Origin: Gaiellasilicea sp963806955
GTDB taxonomy: Bacteria > Actinomycetota > Thermoleophilia > Gaiellales > Gaiellaceae
NCBI GenBank assembly: GCA_963806955.1
Contig: CAWDZG010000002.1
Location: forward strand, 1,550,001 to 1,614,000
Direction: 5' to 3'
Length of the DNA: 64,000 nt
Positions 52,709 through 64,000 of the stretch are shown in pieces (positions within the stretch are counted from its first letter, which is position 1; each line of letters starts with the position of its first letter). The notes beneath the pieces are model-generated. The model was not told the DNA's origin and made no database searches. It worked only from the letters and a program-made list of their open reading frames with translations. The translations under genes were made by a program, and so were the position numbers.

Positions 52709-53551
52709 GTGAAGAAGTTGTTCCGAATTGGACTACTCATACTCCTGACGTCGGCTGTCACGGCCTGCGGTGGCGGCAGCGGCAGCAGCGCCCCCGCCCC
52801 GGCTCCTCCTCCCTCTTCCAGTCCTCCCAGTCCTCCCAGTCCCGAACCCGTGACGTCGGCCCCGCCGGCGCCCGACACCGCGACGACCGCGACGACCGCG
52901 CCTGCCTGCGCCGCCGGCTCGATCCGGCCGGTCGGCTCGGCGACGACGTCGTACGCGGCGGTCGTGCGCACGTCGGCGGCGGCGCACCGGCGTCCAGGCG
53001 GGAGCGTGCTCGCCCGCTTCGGCGCCGAGAACGTCAACGGCGTCCCGACCGTGTTCTCGGTGCGCGAGGAGCGGGTCGACGCTGAGTGCCGGGTCGACTG
53101 GTACCGCGTCCAGCTGCCGCTGAAGCCGAACGGGATCACCGGCTGGGTGCGCGCGCGTGACGTCGAGCTCGCGCCGGTCACGACCCGGCTCGTCGTCGAC
53201 CTCTCCGATCGCCGGGTGACGCTCTACGACCGCGGCGAGCGCGTGCTCACCGCGACGGCCGCGATCGGGTCAACCGCCACGCCGACCCCGACCGGCCGCT
53301 ACTACGTCAACCAGCGCCTGATCCCGCACGACACGTCCGGGCCGTTCGGGCCAGGGGCGATCGGGATCTCCGCCTTCTCGGAGGTGCTGACAGGCTGGAC
53401 GCAGGGCGGGCCGATCGCGATCCACGGCACGAACCGGCCCGACCTGATCGGCAAGGCGGTCTCGAACGGGTGCGTGCGCGTCCGCAACGACCTGCTGCAG
53501 CGGCTCTTCGAGCGGGTGCTCGCGGGCACCCCGGTTACCGTCCGAGCCTGA
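52709..53551 (+). CDS. L,D-transpeptidase (YkuD), lipoprotein
   Basis: 280 aa. Lipobox LTSAVTAC at the N-terminus, Ser/Pro/Ala-rich spacer (about residues 22-65), an SH3-like region (about 70-155), then the YkuD domain. Active-site motif is HGTNRPDLIGKAVSNGCVRV with catalytic Cys. Forms 3-3 peptidoglycan cross-links or anchors polymers. GTG start; the bases AAAAAGG before it are a weak Shine-Dalgarno. Confidence 0.9.
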   Translation: MKKLFRIGLLILLTSAVTACGGGSGSSAPAPAPPPSSSPPSPPSPEPVTSAPPAPDTATTATTAPACAAGSIRPVGSATTSYAAVVRTSAAAHRRPGGSVLARFGAENVNGVPTVFSVREERVDAECRVDWYRVQLPLKPNGITGWVRARDVELAPVTTRLVVDLSDRRVTLYDRGERVLTATAAIGSTATPTPTGRYYVNQRLIPHDTSGPFGPGAIGISAFSEVLTGWTQGGPIAIHGTNRPDLIGKAVSNGCVRVRNDLLQRLFERVLAGTPVTVRA

Positions 53552-53568
53552 CGGGGTACGATCGCCGC

Positions 53569-53844
53569 ATGGCCAAGACACAGCAGAAGGACATTCTCGC
53601 GCGCGTCCAGGATCTGGGCGCCGAGGCGCTGCACAAGCTGCAGGACGTGCCCGGCGGCTCCAAGCTCGTCGACATGGCGAACGAGACGAAGACTCGGCTG
53701 GACGAGATGCAGAAGAAGTTGCGCGGGCTCGACGCCCTCGAGGCCCGGGTCGCGAAGCTCGAGAAGCAGGTGGCTGCGCAGACGAAGAAGCCCGCGGCCC
53801 GGAAGCCTGCGGCCAAGAAGCCGACTCCGAAGAAGCCCGTCTAG
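53569..53844 (+). CDS. Small coiled-coil protein with basic Lys/Pro/Ala tail
   Basis: 91 aa. Helical first part with heptads (KLRGLDALEARVAKLEKQVA) and a C-terminal KKPAARKPAAKKPTPKKPV tail like histone H1 or the PhaF-type nucleoid-binding tails. May bind DNA or act as a phasin-like protein; both are inference. TTACCG-16-TACGAT precedes it and the -10 ends six bases before the ATG (leaderless). Confidence 0.6.
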   Translation: MAKTQQKDILARVQDLGAEALHKLQDVPGGSKLVDMANETKTRLDEMQKKLRGLDALEARVAKLEKQVAAQTKKPAARKPAAKKPTPKKPV

Positions 53845-54758
53845 CCGGCCGCGGCCGGCACGCGGACGCGCAGAGCGGCGGGCACGACCTCGAAGCGCAC
53901 GGGCGTCGTGCCCGGCTGCTCGCCGTCCAGCTCCACCGGCAGCGGCTCGTCGGCGTCCACGGTGACGACCGACCCGCGTAGGAGCTCCGCCTTCGGGTGC
54001 GGCAAGTGCTTGCCGCGGTAGGTCTTCGGCAGCGTCACGAGCAGGTCGCGCTTGGTCAGGTCGCCGATCGTGAGCACGTCGAAGAGGCCGTCGTCCGGCT
54101 CCGCGTCCGGGCAGATGATCATGCCGCCGCCGAACGTCTTTCCGTTCGCGACGACGACGTCGTGCATCCGGCCGACGCGCGTCTCGCCGTCGACCGCGAC
54201 CCGCACCTCCGAGTTCTGCCAGCCCGCGAAGACGGCGAACGTCGCCCAGAGGTAGGACGCCTTGCCGCCGAGCGCCTTCGTCGTCTCGTTCGCCCGTTCC
54301 GCGATCGCGCCGCTCATGCCGGCGCTGGCGACGTTCGCGAAGAGCGTGCTCGCGTCGGCGCCGTCCCAGCCGCGGTAGGTCGCGCGGCCGAGGTCGATCG
54401 TCCGCGCCGTCCCGGTGAGGGCGACGTCGAGCGCGCGGTCGAGCTTGTGCGGGATCCCGTAGGTGCGCACGAAGTCCCAGCCGGTGCCGCGCGGGATCAC
54501 AGCGATCTCGACCCCCTCGCGGCCGGCGATCCCGTTCGCGACCTCGTTCACCGAGCCGTCGCCGCCGACGACGACGAGCAGCGTCGCGCCGCCGTCCGCC
54601 GCCTCGTTCGCGAGCTCGCCGAGGTGGCCGGGCCGCTCCGAGAACAACGTGTCGCCCTCGAGCCCCCTCGTTGCTGCGCGGCGCGCGACCTCGGGCCAGC
54701 GGCGCCCGGTCGACCCGTTCGCCGACGCCGGGTTGACGAGGAAGACGGTGTCGCTAAT
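53841..54758 (-). CDS. Diacylglycerol kinase-family lipid kinase, possible ATT start
   Basis: About 305 aa. VVGGDGSVNEVANGIAGREG is the nucleotide-binding GGDGT-like motif, IPRGTGWDFVRTYGIP the next block, and PDDGLFDVLTIGDLTKRDLL the C-terminal lobe. A normal family N-terminus (SDTVFLVNPASANGSTGRRW) is encoded upstream of the first in-frame TTG (54,647), but no ATG, GTG or TTG precedes it; the only candidate is ATT at 54,758, which overlaps the deoD stop (ATTAG). Probably phosphorylates diacylglycerol or a related lipid. Confidence 0.82.
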   Translation of the reverse strand: MSDTVFLVNPASANGSTGRRWPEVARRAATRGLEGDTLFSERPGHLGELANEAADGGATLLVVVGGDGSVNEVANGIAGREGVEIAVIPRGTGWDFVRTYGIPHKLDRALDVALTGTARTIDLGRATYRGWDGADASTLFANVASAGMSGAIAERANETTKALGGKASYLWATFAVFAGWQNSEVRVAVDGETRVGRMHDVVVANGKTFGGGMIICPDAEPDDGLFDVLTIGDLTKRDLLVTLPKTYRGKHLPHPKAELLRGSVVTVDADEPLPVELDGEQPGTTPVRFEVVPAALRVRVPAAAG

Positions 54759-55464
54759 GGGACGTCGCGGTGGCGAGCGCCACGCGTGTCATCCGGTCGA
54801 CCGCGGCCGTCATCTCCTCGTCGGAGATGCGCTTGAACTCGCCCTCGACGACGATGTCGCTGACGATCAGCAGGCAGCCGGACTGGACGCCGCGGAGCGC
54901 GCCGACGGTGAAGAGCGCAGCGGCTTCCATCTCGACCGCGAGCACGCCGCGCTTCGACCAGCGCTCGTACTGACCCTCGTCCGGGTTGTAGAAGAGGTCG
55001 CTCGAGACGATCGGGCCGACGTGCATGTCCTGGCCCATCTCCTTCGCCACGTGGACGGCACCGTGGATCAGCTCCCAGCTCGCGGTCGGGCAGTGCGGCT
55101 CGTTCGCGACGAGGTGCATCGCGGTCGAGTCGGCCGGGACCGCGGAGAGGGCGACGATCATGTCGCCGAGCTTGTGGTGCGGCTGCAGGCCGCCGCAGGT
55201 GCCGACGCGAAGCAGCTTCTTGACGCCGAGCTGGACGAGCTCCTCGAAGACGATCGTCGCGCCCGGGCAGCCCATGCCGGTCCCCTGGACGGAGACGGGC
55301 TTCCCCTCGAAGGTGCCCGTGTAGCCGAGCAGGCCGCGCTCGGAGTTCCGCTGCTGGACGTCGTCGAGGTAGGTCTCGGCGATGTACTTCGCCCGCAGGG
55401 GGTCGCCTGGCAGCAGGCACGCCTCGGCGTAGTCGCCGGGCTCGGCTCTCACGTGGATCGGCAT
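54754..55464 (-). CDS. deoD: Purine-nucleoside phosphorylase, DeoD type
   Basis: Cleaves purine nucleosides with phosphate, 236 aa, hexameric PNP/UP family. LLPGDPLRAKYIAETYLDDV, GTGMGCPGATIV, GTCGGLQP, and the ribose-binding VEMEAAALF are present; catalytic Asp in IVSDIVVEGE. ATG 55,464; TAGGGT ends seven bases upstream (leaderless). Confidence 0.95.
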   Translation of the reverse strand: MPIHVRAEPGDYAEACLLPGDPLRAKYIAETYLDDVQQRNSERGLLGYTGTFEGKPVSVQGTGMGCPGATIVFEELVQLGVKKLLRVGTCGGLQPHHKLGDMIVALSAVPADSTAMHLVANEPHCPTASWELIHGAVHVAKEMGQDMHVGPIVSSDLFYNPDEGQYERWSKRGVLAVEMEAAALFTVGALRGVQSGCLLIVSDIVVEGEFKRISDEEMTAAVDRMTRVALATATSH

Positions 55465-55495
55465 CCGCGCAACCCTATACGTGAAGATCGGGCGG

Positions 55496-56275
55496 ATGGC
55501 GCACCTCGTCGAGCCCTCGCTGGCGCAGATCCTCCGCTACTGCGCGGCCGATCCGGTCGAGCGCGTCTTTCTCGAAGACGTCGCCCGGCGCGGGCTCGGC
55601 CGCTTCGCGGGGCTCGTGGAGCGAGGCGAGCTGGTCGCCCTCTGCCACACGGGCGCGAACGTCGTTCCCTCCGGACGCGGCTGTGGCGCGTTCGCGGACG
55701 TCGCCGTGCGCGCCCGTGCGCGGATGCTGATCGGCGAGCAGAGCGCGGTGGACGACCTCTGGCGTGAAGCATCCCTGCGGCTGCCGAAGGCACGCGAGGA
55801 CCGGCCGGGCCAGCCCGTGTACGTGAGCTCCGCTCCTCCGGCTTCCGGCCGGAGCGGTCTCCGGCGGGCGGTCCTCGACGATCTCGACCTGCTCGTTCCC
55901 GTGTGCGCGCAGGCCCACGAGGGCGAGCTCGGGATCGACCCGCTCGCACGCGACGAGGCCGGCTTCCGCTGGCGGACGCGTGCGCAGATCGAGGAGGGCC
56001 GCTCGTGGCTCTGGGTCGAGGACGGCGTCGTCCTCTTCAAGGCGGAGGCCTCGGCGTGGACGCCCGACGCGGTGCAGCTCCAGCAGGTGTGGACCGATCC
56101 GGAGGCGCGCGGCGCGGGCAACGCCGGTCGCGGGCTGCGCGACCTGATCCGGTTGTTGCTCGGGCAGGTGCCGCGCGTCTGCCTGTTCGTTCGGGCAGAC
56201 AACGTGCCGGCGATCGCGCTCTACGACTCGGTCGGGATGGAGCACGTCCTCGACTACCGGAGCGTGCTGCTGTGA
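55496..56275 (+). CDS. GNAT acetyltransferase with N-terminal DUF4081
   Basis: About 259 aa. The N-terminal domain has RRGLGRFAGLVERGELVALC and GANVVPSG, typical of the DUF4081 group of actinobacterial GNATs; the C-terminal GNAT fold has LQQVWTDPEARGAGNAGRGL (acetyl-CoA loop) and ADNVPAIALYDSVGM. Substrate unknown. GTG 55,481 is an alternative start but overlaps TATACG, the likely -10. Its TGA overlaps the next GTG. Confidence 0.82.
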   Translation: MAHLVEPSLAQILRYCAADPVERVFLEDVARRGLGRFAGLVERGELVALCHTGANVVPSGRGCGAFADVAVRARARMLIGEQSAVDDLWREASLRLPKAREDRPGQPVYVSSAPPASGRSGLRRAVLDDLDLLVPVCAQAHEGELGIDPLARDEAGFRWRTRAQIEEGRSWLWVEDGVVLFKAEASAWTPDAVQLQQVWTDPEARGAGNAGRGLRDLIRLLLGQVPRVCLFVRADNVPAIALYDSVGMEHVLDYRSVLL

Positions 56276-56859
56276 GAGAGCTCGTGCTCGCGCGGCATGC
56301 CGAGAGCGAGTTCAGCGCTGTCGAGCGGCTCAACGGTGACGCATCAGCTCGAGGTGAGGCTGACCGAGGCGGGACGGGAGCAGGCGCGTGCGCTCGGCCG
56401 CGCCGCCGGGCCGGTCGACCTGGTCGTCCACACGGCCTTCTCGAGGACACGTGAGACGGCCGAGCTCGCCTGGCCCGGGGTTCCGCTCGCCGAGTTGCCC
56501 GACCTGAACGAGTTCGCGTTCGGTCACTTCGAGGGGACGCAGTGGACGGACGGCTTTCACGACTGGGTGCTCGCTTCGGCGCCCGACGAGGGCGCTCCCG
56601 GAGGCGGAGAGAGCCGCGTCGCAGCCGTCACGCGCTTCGCCCGCGGCTACCGAACGCTGCTGGGGCGGCCCGAAGAGCGGATCGCGGTCGTCGCGCACGG
56701 CGCGCCCGTGCGCTACGTCTTGCTCGGCGCTCGACCGCAAGCCGCCCGGCCCGCGTGCTGGAGGGGATCGACCCGGCGCGGCCGTTCAGTGATCGACGCC
56801 GCTCAACTCCGGAGGCGGTCGAAGAGCTCGAGCGTTGGGTCGCGTCGCCCAGTTGGTAG
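56272..56859 (+). CDS. Histidine phosphatase-family protein, several frameshifts
   Basis: Phosphoglycerate mutase-like phosphatase, about 195 aa if repaired. GTG overlaps the preceding TGA. RELVLARHAESEFS holds the catalytic RH motif; an extra base near 56,347 shifts to VRLTEAGREQARALGRAAGP, TAFSRTRETAELAWPG and the second His in VVAHGAPVRYVLL. Two further shifts near 56,735 and 56,790 are needed to reach the C-terminal EAVEELERWVASPSW before TAG at 56,857. Confidence 0.7.
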
Positions 56860-56873
56860 GGCAGACTGACGGC

Positions 56874-57842
56874 ATGCTCCGGCGCGTCGAGACCTTCATT
56901 CGCTCGCGCGGCCTGATCGAGCCGGGCGGCGAGGTCACCGTGCTCGTGTCCGGCGGCGCCGACTCGACCTGCCTCTGGCACGTGCTCGGGGCGCTCGGCT
57001 ACCGCGTCTCGGCGCTCCACGTCGCCCACGGCCTGCGCGGAACCGAGTCCGACGAGGATGCCGCTTTCTGCCGCGACGTTCTCGGCGCGGAGGTCGTCGC
57101 TTGTGTTTCTGAAACACAAAGTCCCACCGAGGCCGCGCTGCGCGAGCTGCGCTACGCGTTCGCAACAGACCGGCTGCGCGCGACCGGGCACACCGCCTCG
57201 GACCAGGTCGAGAGCGTCCTGCTCGGCCTCCTCGCCTCGGGGACGCCGCAGCGGATCAAGGTGCAGCGAGAGGACGGCGTCGTCCGGCCGCTGCTCGGCT
57301 TCTGGCGCGAGGAGACGCGCGCCTACTGCGCCGAGCACGGGCTCGCGTATCGCGAGGACTCCTCGAACGCGGAGACGAAGCGCGGGCTGATCCGGAACGA
57401 GATCCTGCCGCTGCTCGAGCGCCTCGACGACCGCGCCCGCGTCTCGCTGCTCGCGCTCGCCGACGAGCGGCCGCGCCTGCCGCGCACGCTCGAGCGTGCG
57501 CTCGCGGAGCTGCTCGCGAGCCACGACGGAACGAAGTCCCGCGACCTCGGCGGCGGCGTCCGCGCGGTGCGCGAGTACGGGACGCTGCGCCTGGACGGCG
57601 CGGTCGAGTGGGGGCCGTGGACGATCGAGACCGACCGCGACGGCCTCGCCGTCCGTAGCCGCCGCCCGGGGGACCGTCTCGCAGGCCGCGCGAAGAAAGT
57701 GCAGGATCTGTTCGTGGACGCGAAAGTGCCGAGAGCGGAGCGGGACGGCTGGCCGCTCGTCGTCAGGGGAGATGAGGTCGTGGCGATCCCAGGTGTGGCG
57801 GAGGCGCCCGGGTGGGAAGGAGCCGTGACATGGAGACGGTGA
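56874..57842 (+). CDS. tilS: tRNA(Ile)-lysidine synthetase
   Basis: Converts C34 of tRNA-Ile(CAU) to lysidine, 322 aa, ATG at 56,874. PP-loop SGGADSTCLWHVLG, HVAHGLRGTESDEDAAFC, ATGHTASDQVESVLLGL and the YREDSSNAETKRGLIRNEIL segment are diagnostic. The C-terminal TilS domain (VRSRRPGDRL, KVQDLFVDAKVPRAERDGWP) is present. tilS-hpt-ftsH is a conserved order. Confidence 0.95.
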   Translation: MLRRVETFIRSRGLIEPGGEVTVLVSGGADSTCLWHVLGALGYRVSALHVAHGLRGTESDEDAAFCRDVLGAEVVACVSETQSPTEAALRELRYAFATDRLRATGHTASDQVESVLLGLLASGTPQRIKVQREDGVVRPLLGFWREETRAYCAEHGLAYREDSSNAETKRGLIRNEILPLLERLDDRARVSLLALADERPRLPRTLERALAELLASHDGTKSRDLGGGVRAVREYGTLRLDGAVEWGPWTIETDRDGLAVRSRRPGDRLAGRAKKVQDLFVDAKVPRAERDGWPLVVRGDEVVAIPGVAEAPGWEGAVTWRR

Positions 57843-58381
57843 AGGACGCGGTCGGAGAGATCCTGATCGAGGAGGAGCCGCTGCAGGCGCGGATCGCCGA
57901 GCTCGGCGCCGAGATCTCGCAGGCCTACGAGGGTCGCGACCTCCTGCTCGTCGGCGTGCTCAAGGGCGCGGTCTTCTTCATGGCCGACCTGATGCGCGAG
58001 CTCTCGATCCCGTGCGAGATCGACTTCATGGCGATCTCGAGCTACGGCGCCGCCACCGACTCGTCCGGCGTCGTCAGGATCCTCAAGGATCTCGACGCCA
58101 ACATCGCGGGCCGCGACGTGCTCGTCGTCGAGGACATCATCGACTCCGGGCTGACGCTCTCGTACCTGATGCGGAGCCTCACGGCGCGGAAGCCCGCCTC
58201 GCTGGAGATCTGCGCGCTGCTGACGAAGCCCGACCGCCGCGAGGTGGAGGTGCCCGTGCGGTTCGTCGGCTTCGAGATCCCGAACAAGTTCGTGATCGGC
58301 TACGGGCTCGACTTCGCGGAGCGCTACCGCAACCTGCCGTACGTCGCGGTGCTCCATCCCGACCTGATTCCCCCGCATTAA
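57830..58381 (+). CDS. hpt: Hypoxanthine phosphoribosyltransferase
   Basis: Salvages hypoxanthine/guanine with PRPP, 183 aa. PRPP loop LVVEDIIDSGLTLSYL, LVGVLKGAVFFMADL and the C-terminal FVIGYGLDFAERYRNLPYVA are typical. ATG 57,830 chosen because GGAAGGAG precedes it at good spacing; GTG 57,812 is also in frame. Overlaps tilS by 13 bases. Confidence 0.96.
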   Translation: METVKDAVGEILIEEEPLQARIAELGAEISQAYEGRDLLLVGVLKGAVFFMADLMRELSIPCEIDFMAISSYGAATDSSGVVRILKDLDANIAGRDVLVVEDIIDSGLTLSYLMRSLTARKPASLEICALLTKPDRREVEVPVRFVGFEIPNKFVIGYGLDFAERYRNLPYVAVLHPDLIPPH

Positions 58382-58431
58382 GGGGACTTAAGAAGCGCGG
58401 TGCGGGTGGGGATGGCGCCCCTGCCGGGTGC

Positions 58432-58437
58432 TACCCT
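58432..58437 (+). promoter_or_regulatory. -10 box upstream of ftsH
   Basis: TACCCT, eleven bases before GTG 58,449. A short inverted repeat TTAAG-GGGA-CTTAA lies at 58,379-58,392 at the end of hpt. No clear -35. Confidence 0.35.
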
Positions 58438-58448
58438 CCTTTGATCCT

Positions 58449-60388
<1,940 letters not shown>

Positions 60389-60389
<1 letters not shown>

Positions 60390-60450
60390 CGCAAGCTGAG
60401 CATCCGCTCGCGCGGACGCTCATCGCGCGAACATCCCTGAAGGGTCGGCC
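60389..60450 (+). repeat. Structured palindromic element, copy D (3' end of ftsH)
   Basis: Starts at the last base of the ftsH stop. GCGCAAGC, stem TGAGCATCCG (60,397-60,406), loop CTCGCG, arm CGGACGCTCA (one mismatch), then TCGCGCGAACATCCCTGAAGG. The second GC hairpin of copies A and B is replaced; CTGAAGGG (60,437-60,444) can instead pair with CCCTTCAG (60,478-60,485) at the end of the convergent gene. Confidence 0.65.
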
Positions 60451-60481
60451 CGCCTCCCGGACCGCGCCCGAACCTCTCCCT

Positions 60482-60970
60482 TCAGCGCGCGCGCCGCGCG
60501 GCGAGCGCCACCAGGCCGAGCGCGCCGAGTGCCGCGACGGCGCCGAGCACGTCCAGGGCGACCCCGCCGGCCCCGACCGCCTCGACGACGGCGAGCACGA
60601 CCGTGCCGAAGCCGACCACGCCGAGGACGAGCAGTGCCAGGAGCGCGATCCGGCGCACGTACGTCCCGGGCTCGTCGACGACGAGGCCGCGCAGCTCGAG
60701 CGACCAGTAGGCGAGCTCCGCGACCGCGAGCAGGGCTCCTGCGACGAGGGGCGCCTGCTCGTCGAGGGCGTCGGACTCGAAGCCCAGGATTGCGACGTAC
60801 TCCGCACCCAGCAGGGCGATCGCGACGGGGATCGCCGGCGCCAGGCGGAGGACGAGGCCGCCCGCGAGCAGCGTCAGCGCGACGACCGTGACGAAGACGT
60901 TCGCGCGTGCGAGATAGCCGTCGTCTGCGAGCACGGCCAGCCACGCGCCCGTGCCGGCGCCGGCGACCAC
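60482..60970 (-). CDS. Hypothetical membrane protein
   Basis: 162 aa with about five hydrophobic helices and an Ala/Leu/Val-rich composition. GTG 60,970 follows the DUF58 stop by 17 bases, with GGCGGGGACG between, so it is probably the last gene of the MoxR-DUF58 operon. No family recognised. Confidence 0.6.
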   Translation of the reverse strand: MVAGAGTGAWLAVLADDGYLARANVFVTVVALTLLAGGLVLRLAPAIPVAIALLGAEYVAILGFESDALDEQAPLVAGALLAVAELAYWSLELRGLVVDEPGTYVRRIALLALLVLGVVGFGTVVLAVVEAVGAGGVALDVLGAVAALGALGLVALAARRAR

Positions 60971-60987
60971 GGCCAGCGTCCCCGCCG

Positions 60988-62258
60988 CTAGCCGCGCGCG
61001 AGTCGAGCGTGCCTGCGGAACGACCTCACCCCCTCGAGGACGCCGTCGAGCGGCAGGTCGTCGCTCCAGGTCGCCACGGCGACTCCGAGCCGCTCGTAGC
61101 GGGCCCGGATCTCCTCGCGCCTCAGCAGCCAGAGCCGGTGCGCGAGCCGTTCGGGCTCGCTCTCGCCCGGCGTGGCGAACGCCGCCGGCGAGACCTCGAT
61201 GATCGCGAGGTCGTACCGGCGGGCGCGCAGGTCGGCGAGCGCCTCGATCGCGCGGTCGTCGAGCAGCGGCGTCACCGCGACCACGAGCGCCTGCGGCGGC
61301 AGCGTCCGCGCCGGGATCACGGAGACGTCCTTCCAGGCGTAGTTGAAGACGATCTCCGACTCGAGCAGGGCGTCGACGATCCGGTAGCGCTGGGCGGCGC
61401 CCATCCCCGGCGTCAGCCAGCGCAGGACGCCGCCGAACGAGACGAGCCCGACGCGGTCTCGCCGCTCGAGGTAGCGCGACGCGAGCGTGGCGGTCGCACG
61501 CACCGCCAGGTCGAGCGTCGAGCGGCCACCCGAGCGTGCGTCGGCGAACGTGTCCAGGAAGAGGATCACGTCCGCGTTCCGCTCCGGATGCCGCTCGTTG
61601 ACGACGAGGACGTCGCGCCGCGCGCTGGCGCGCCAGTTGATCGAGCGGACGCGGTCGCCGGCTGTGAACTCCCGCAGGTCGGCGAACTCCACGCCCTCGC
61701 CCTTCTGGCGTGCGACCTCGTTGCCCGCGAAGGGCTGCGTCGAGACGGGTGCGATGATCCCGCGCAGCGTCTCGGGTAGCGGGTAGACGCGGAGCGCCGT
61801 GCGCCGGTCGAACCGCGCCTCCCAGGTGAGCAGCCCGAGCCGATCGCGGGTGCGGACGCGGATGTCGCCGAGGCGGTAGTTCCCCCAGCGCACGCAGCGG
61901 AGCCGGAGCGTGAGCGTGCGCTCCTCCTCCCAGCCGAGGCGCAGCGAGGCGGCCTGAGGCCCGGAGACGAGCTCGAGCCCGTCGGGGAGGGCGACCAGGA
62001 GCTCGAGCCGCTCGACCGGCCGCTCCGAGCCGACGACCAGCTCCAGCTCGAGCTCGTCCCGCTCGAGCGCCGTCGCACGCTCGAGCGAAGCGTCGATGCG
62101 GAGCTGCGGCGCGCGGGCGAGCACGAGGCCGAGCGCCGGCAGCAGCGCGAAGGGCGCTGCGACGACCGCGAGCTCGGGCCGGCGGAGCGCGAGGGCGGCG
62201 AAGAGGAAGAGCGCTGCGAGCGCCGCGTACGCCGTCACCCGGGGCGACGCCGCCGGTG

Positions 62259-62262
<4 letters not shown>
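60988..62262 (-). CDS. DUF58-domain membrane protein
   Basis: 424 aa from ATG 62,262. Two N-terminal membrane helices (about residues 8-50), a beta-rich region, then the DUF58 core (EFADLREFTAGDRVRSINWR, then LVVNERHPERNADVILFLDT), which is von Willebrand A-like with a MIDAS-type FLDTF. Partner of MoxR ATPases. ATGA overlap with the moxR gene. Confidence 0.9.
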
Positions 62263-63229
<967 letters not shown>

Positions 63230-63230
<1 letters not shown>

Positions 63231-63745
63231 CAGAGCGCCTCCAGGGTCGTGACGGCGTGGCGCAGCGACGCCAGGTCGAGACCGGCCGCAAAGCGCTCGC
63301 GCGGCGGCTCGCGGTCGGGACGGACGAGCTCCCACACCTCGCCGCCGAGCGCACGTCGCGCCGCCTCCGGGTTCGCGTCCAGCTCGATCCCGCGCCGGGC
63401 GGCCAGCAGCTCTGCCGCGACGTGGCGCAGGTGCGGCCGCAGCCGGAAGTGGAGGTCGAACGCCGTCGTCAGGCCGAGCGCCACTTCGCGCTCCATCCGC
63501 TCGAGCTCGGGGATCCGGCGGGTCGGGCGCGGCCCGGCCCGCAAGGCGATGTCGAACGGCGACCTCCGGCGAGGCGGCAGCACGGCCCGCACTGCCGCGT
63601 GCAGGCGGCCGAGCCCGACGGCGGCGAGGACGAGGACCCAGATGTGGATCGCGAGGCTCGTCCGGCCGGGTGCCGTGATCAGCACGACTGCGAGCACGAG
63701 CGTGAGGAAGAGCGGGAGTGTGGCCAGACGGAGCGCGCGGCGCAT
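63230..63745 (-). CDS. Hypothetical membrane protein of the MoxR operon
   Basis: 171 aa. Two N-terminal membrane helices (about residues 5-45) and a cytosolic Arg/Glu-rich helical tail (about 60-171). A protein of this shape is common between DUF4129 and moxR in actinobacteria. ATG-proximal start at 63,745 directly follows the DUF4129 stop. Confidence 0.65.
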
Positions 63746-64000
63746 CTAGGTCGCCGCCCGCTCGCGCTGGGCCGCACGCAGCGCCTGGCGCTCCTGCTCG
63801 GCGAGCGCCTCGGCGAGCAGCAGGTCGTCTCGGACGCGCTCGAGCGCCGAGATCGCCTCGTCCTTCATCGCAGTCCCCACGGCATGCTGCGAGAACTTAG
63901 CCCTTTCGAACAGATCGGTCAGCCGCGCCGCGGCGTCCGGACTGACCGAGAGCCCGTCCAGCATGCGGCCCAGGTACTCGAGCGGCGCCTCGGCCGGCCG
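63746..64000 (-). CDS. DUF4129-containing protein, C-terminal part only
   Basis: The frame is open to the window edge (RPAEAPLEYLGRMLDGLSVS, then LTDLFERAKFSQHAV), matching the DUF4129 C-terminal domain. The N-terminal membrane part lies beyond 64,000. Such proteins accompany MoxR-DUF58-transglutaminase operons. Confidence 0.75.
   Translation of the reverse strand, partial: RPAEAPLEYLGRMLDGLSVSPDAAARLTDLFERAKFSQHAVGTAMKDEAISALERVRDDLLLAEALAEQERQALRAAQRERAAT

Overview
The window is high-GC DNA (about 70% G+C by eye) with dense genes on both strands and many GTG and TTG starts. The opening ribosomal superoperon has Gram-positive order (tuf, S10, spc and alpha clusters with secY-adk-map-infA-rpmJ). 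An F420-type luciferase-like oxidoreductase, bacterial Ku, DUF4081-type GNAT, VanW, PadR/HAAS and MoxR-DUF58-DUF4129 genes fit an actinobacterium. Thermoleophilia (Gaiellales/Solirubrobacterales-like) is my best guess; this is inference, not a database result.

Layout. 1-17,001: the 3' part of tuf, then 28 ribosomal proteins with secY, adk, map, infA and rpoA, all on + and mostly overlapping by 1-4 bases. Several ribosomal proteins (S3, S5, S17, L15, L22) carry long low-complexity tails. 17-24.6 kb: F420 oxidoreductase, VOC protein, NfeD-like protein, truA, HAD phosphatase, ligA, a PadR/membrane-protein pair, a DacB-type carboxypeptidase and a coiled-coil protein. 24.6-27.7 kb: NarL-type regulator and two divergent secreted coiled-coil cell-wall hydrolases. 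27.7-32.9 kb: DUF4396 membrane protein behind a CsoR/CstR-like operator, long-chain acyl-CoA synthetase, ku, a small predicted DNA-binding protein behind an attenuator-like terminator, an alpha/beta hydrolase, a Nif3-like protein and tRNA-Pro(CGG). 32.9-36.9 kb looks more accessory: palindromic repeats, an aadA-like nucleotidyltransferase, a broken MBL gene, two cupins, DoxX and a HAD protein. 36.9-50.2 kb: a beta-propeller/lysyl-oxidase fusion, CaiB-type CoA transferase, a FadR-like TetR regulator, MFS transporter, YeeE/DUF6691 pair, glutaryl-CoA-dehydrogenase-like protein, GH3, a frameshifted amidase, YHYH lipoprotein, and an ACAD-SDR-ACAD operon. 50.2-64 kb: VanW protein, thioesterase, L,D-transpeptidase, diacylglycerol-kinase-like protein, deoD, GNAT, phosphatase, tilS-hpt-ftsH, and a DUF4129-membrane protein-MoxR-DUF58 operon cut by the window end.

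How parts work together. The CoA ligase, CoA transferase, three acyl-CoA dehydrogenases, SDR and thioesterase form an acyl-CoA degradation theme. Two of its transcription units (38-39 kb and 47 kb) carry matching FadR/YsiA-type operators, and the TetR protein at 39 kb is the obvious candidate repressor. Envelope enzymes (DacB, 3D-domain and NlpC/P60 proteins, GH3, amidase, VanW, L,D-transpeptidase) form a second theme.

Two window-wide signals matter when reading this annotation. First, at least seven genes, including the essential rpoA and ligA, are broken by single-base indels, often in short G/C runs; this looks like consensus error rather than biology. Second, at least a dozen genes have a TAnnnT -10 box ending 6-7 bases before the start codon, which indicates widespread leaderless transcription; I used this to choose several starts. 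The most promising undescribed element is a structured palindromic repeat with a constant loop and variable stem, found just downstream of rplQ, tRNA-Pro and ftsH.
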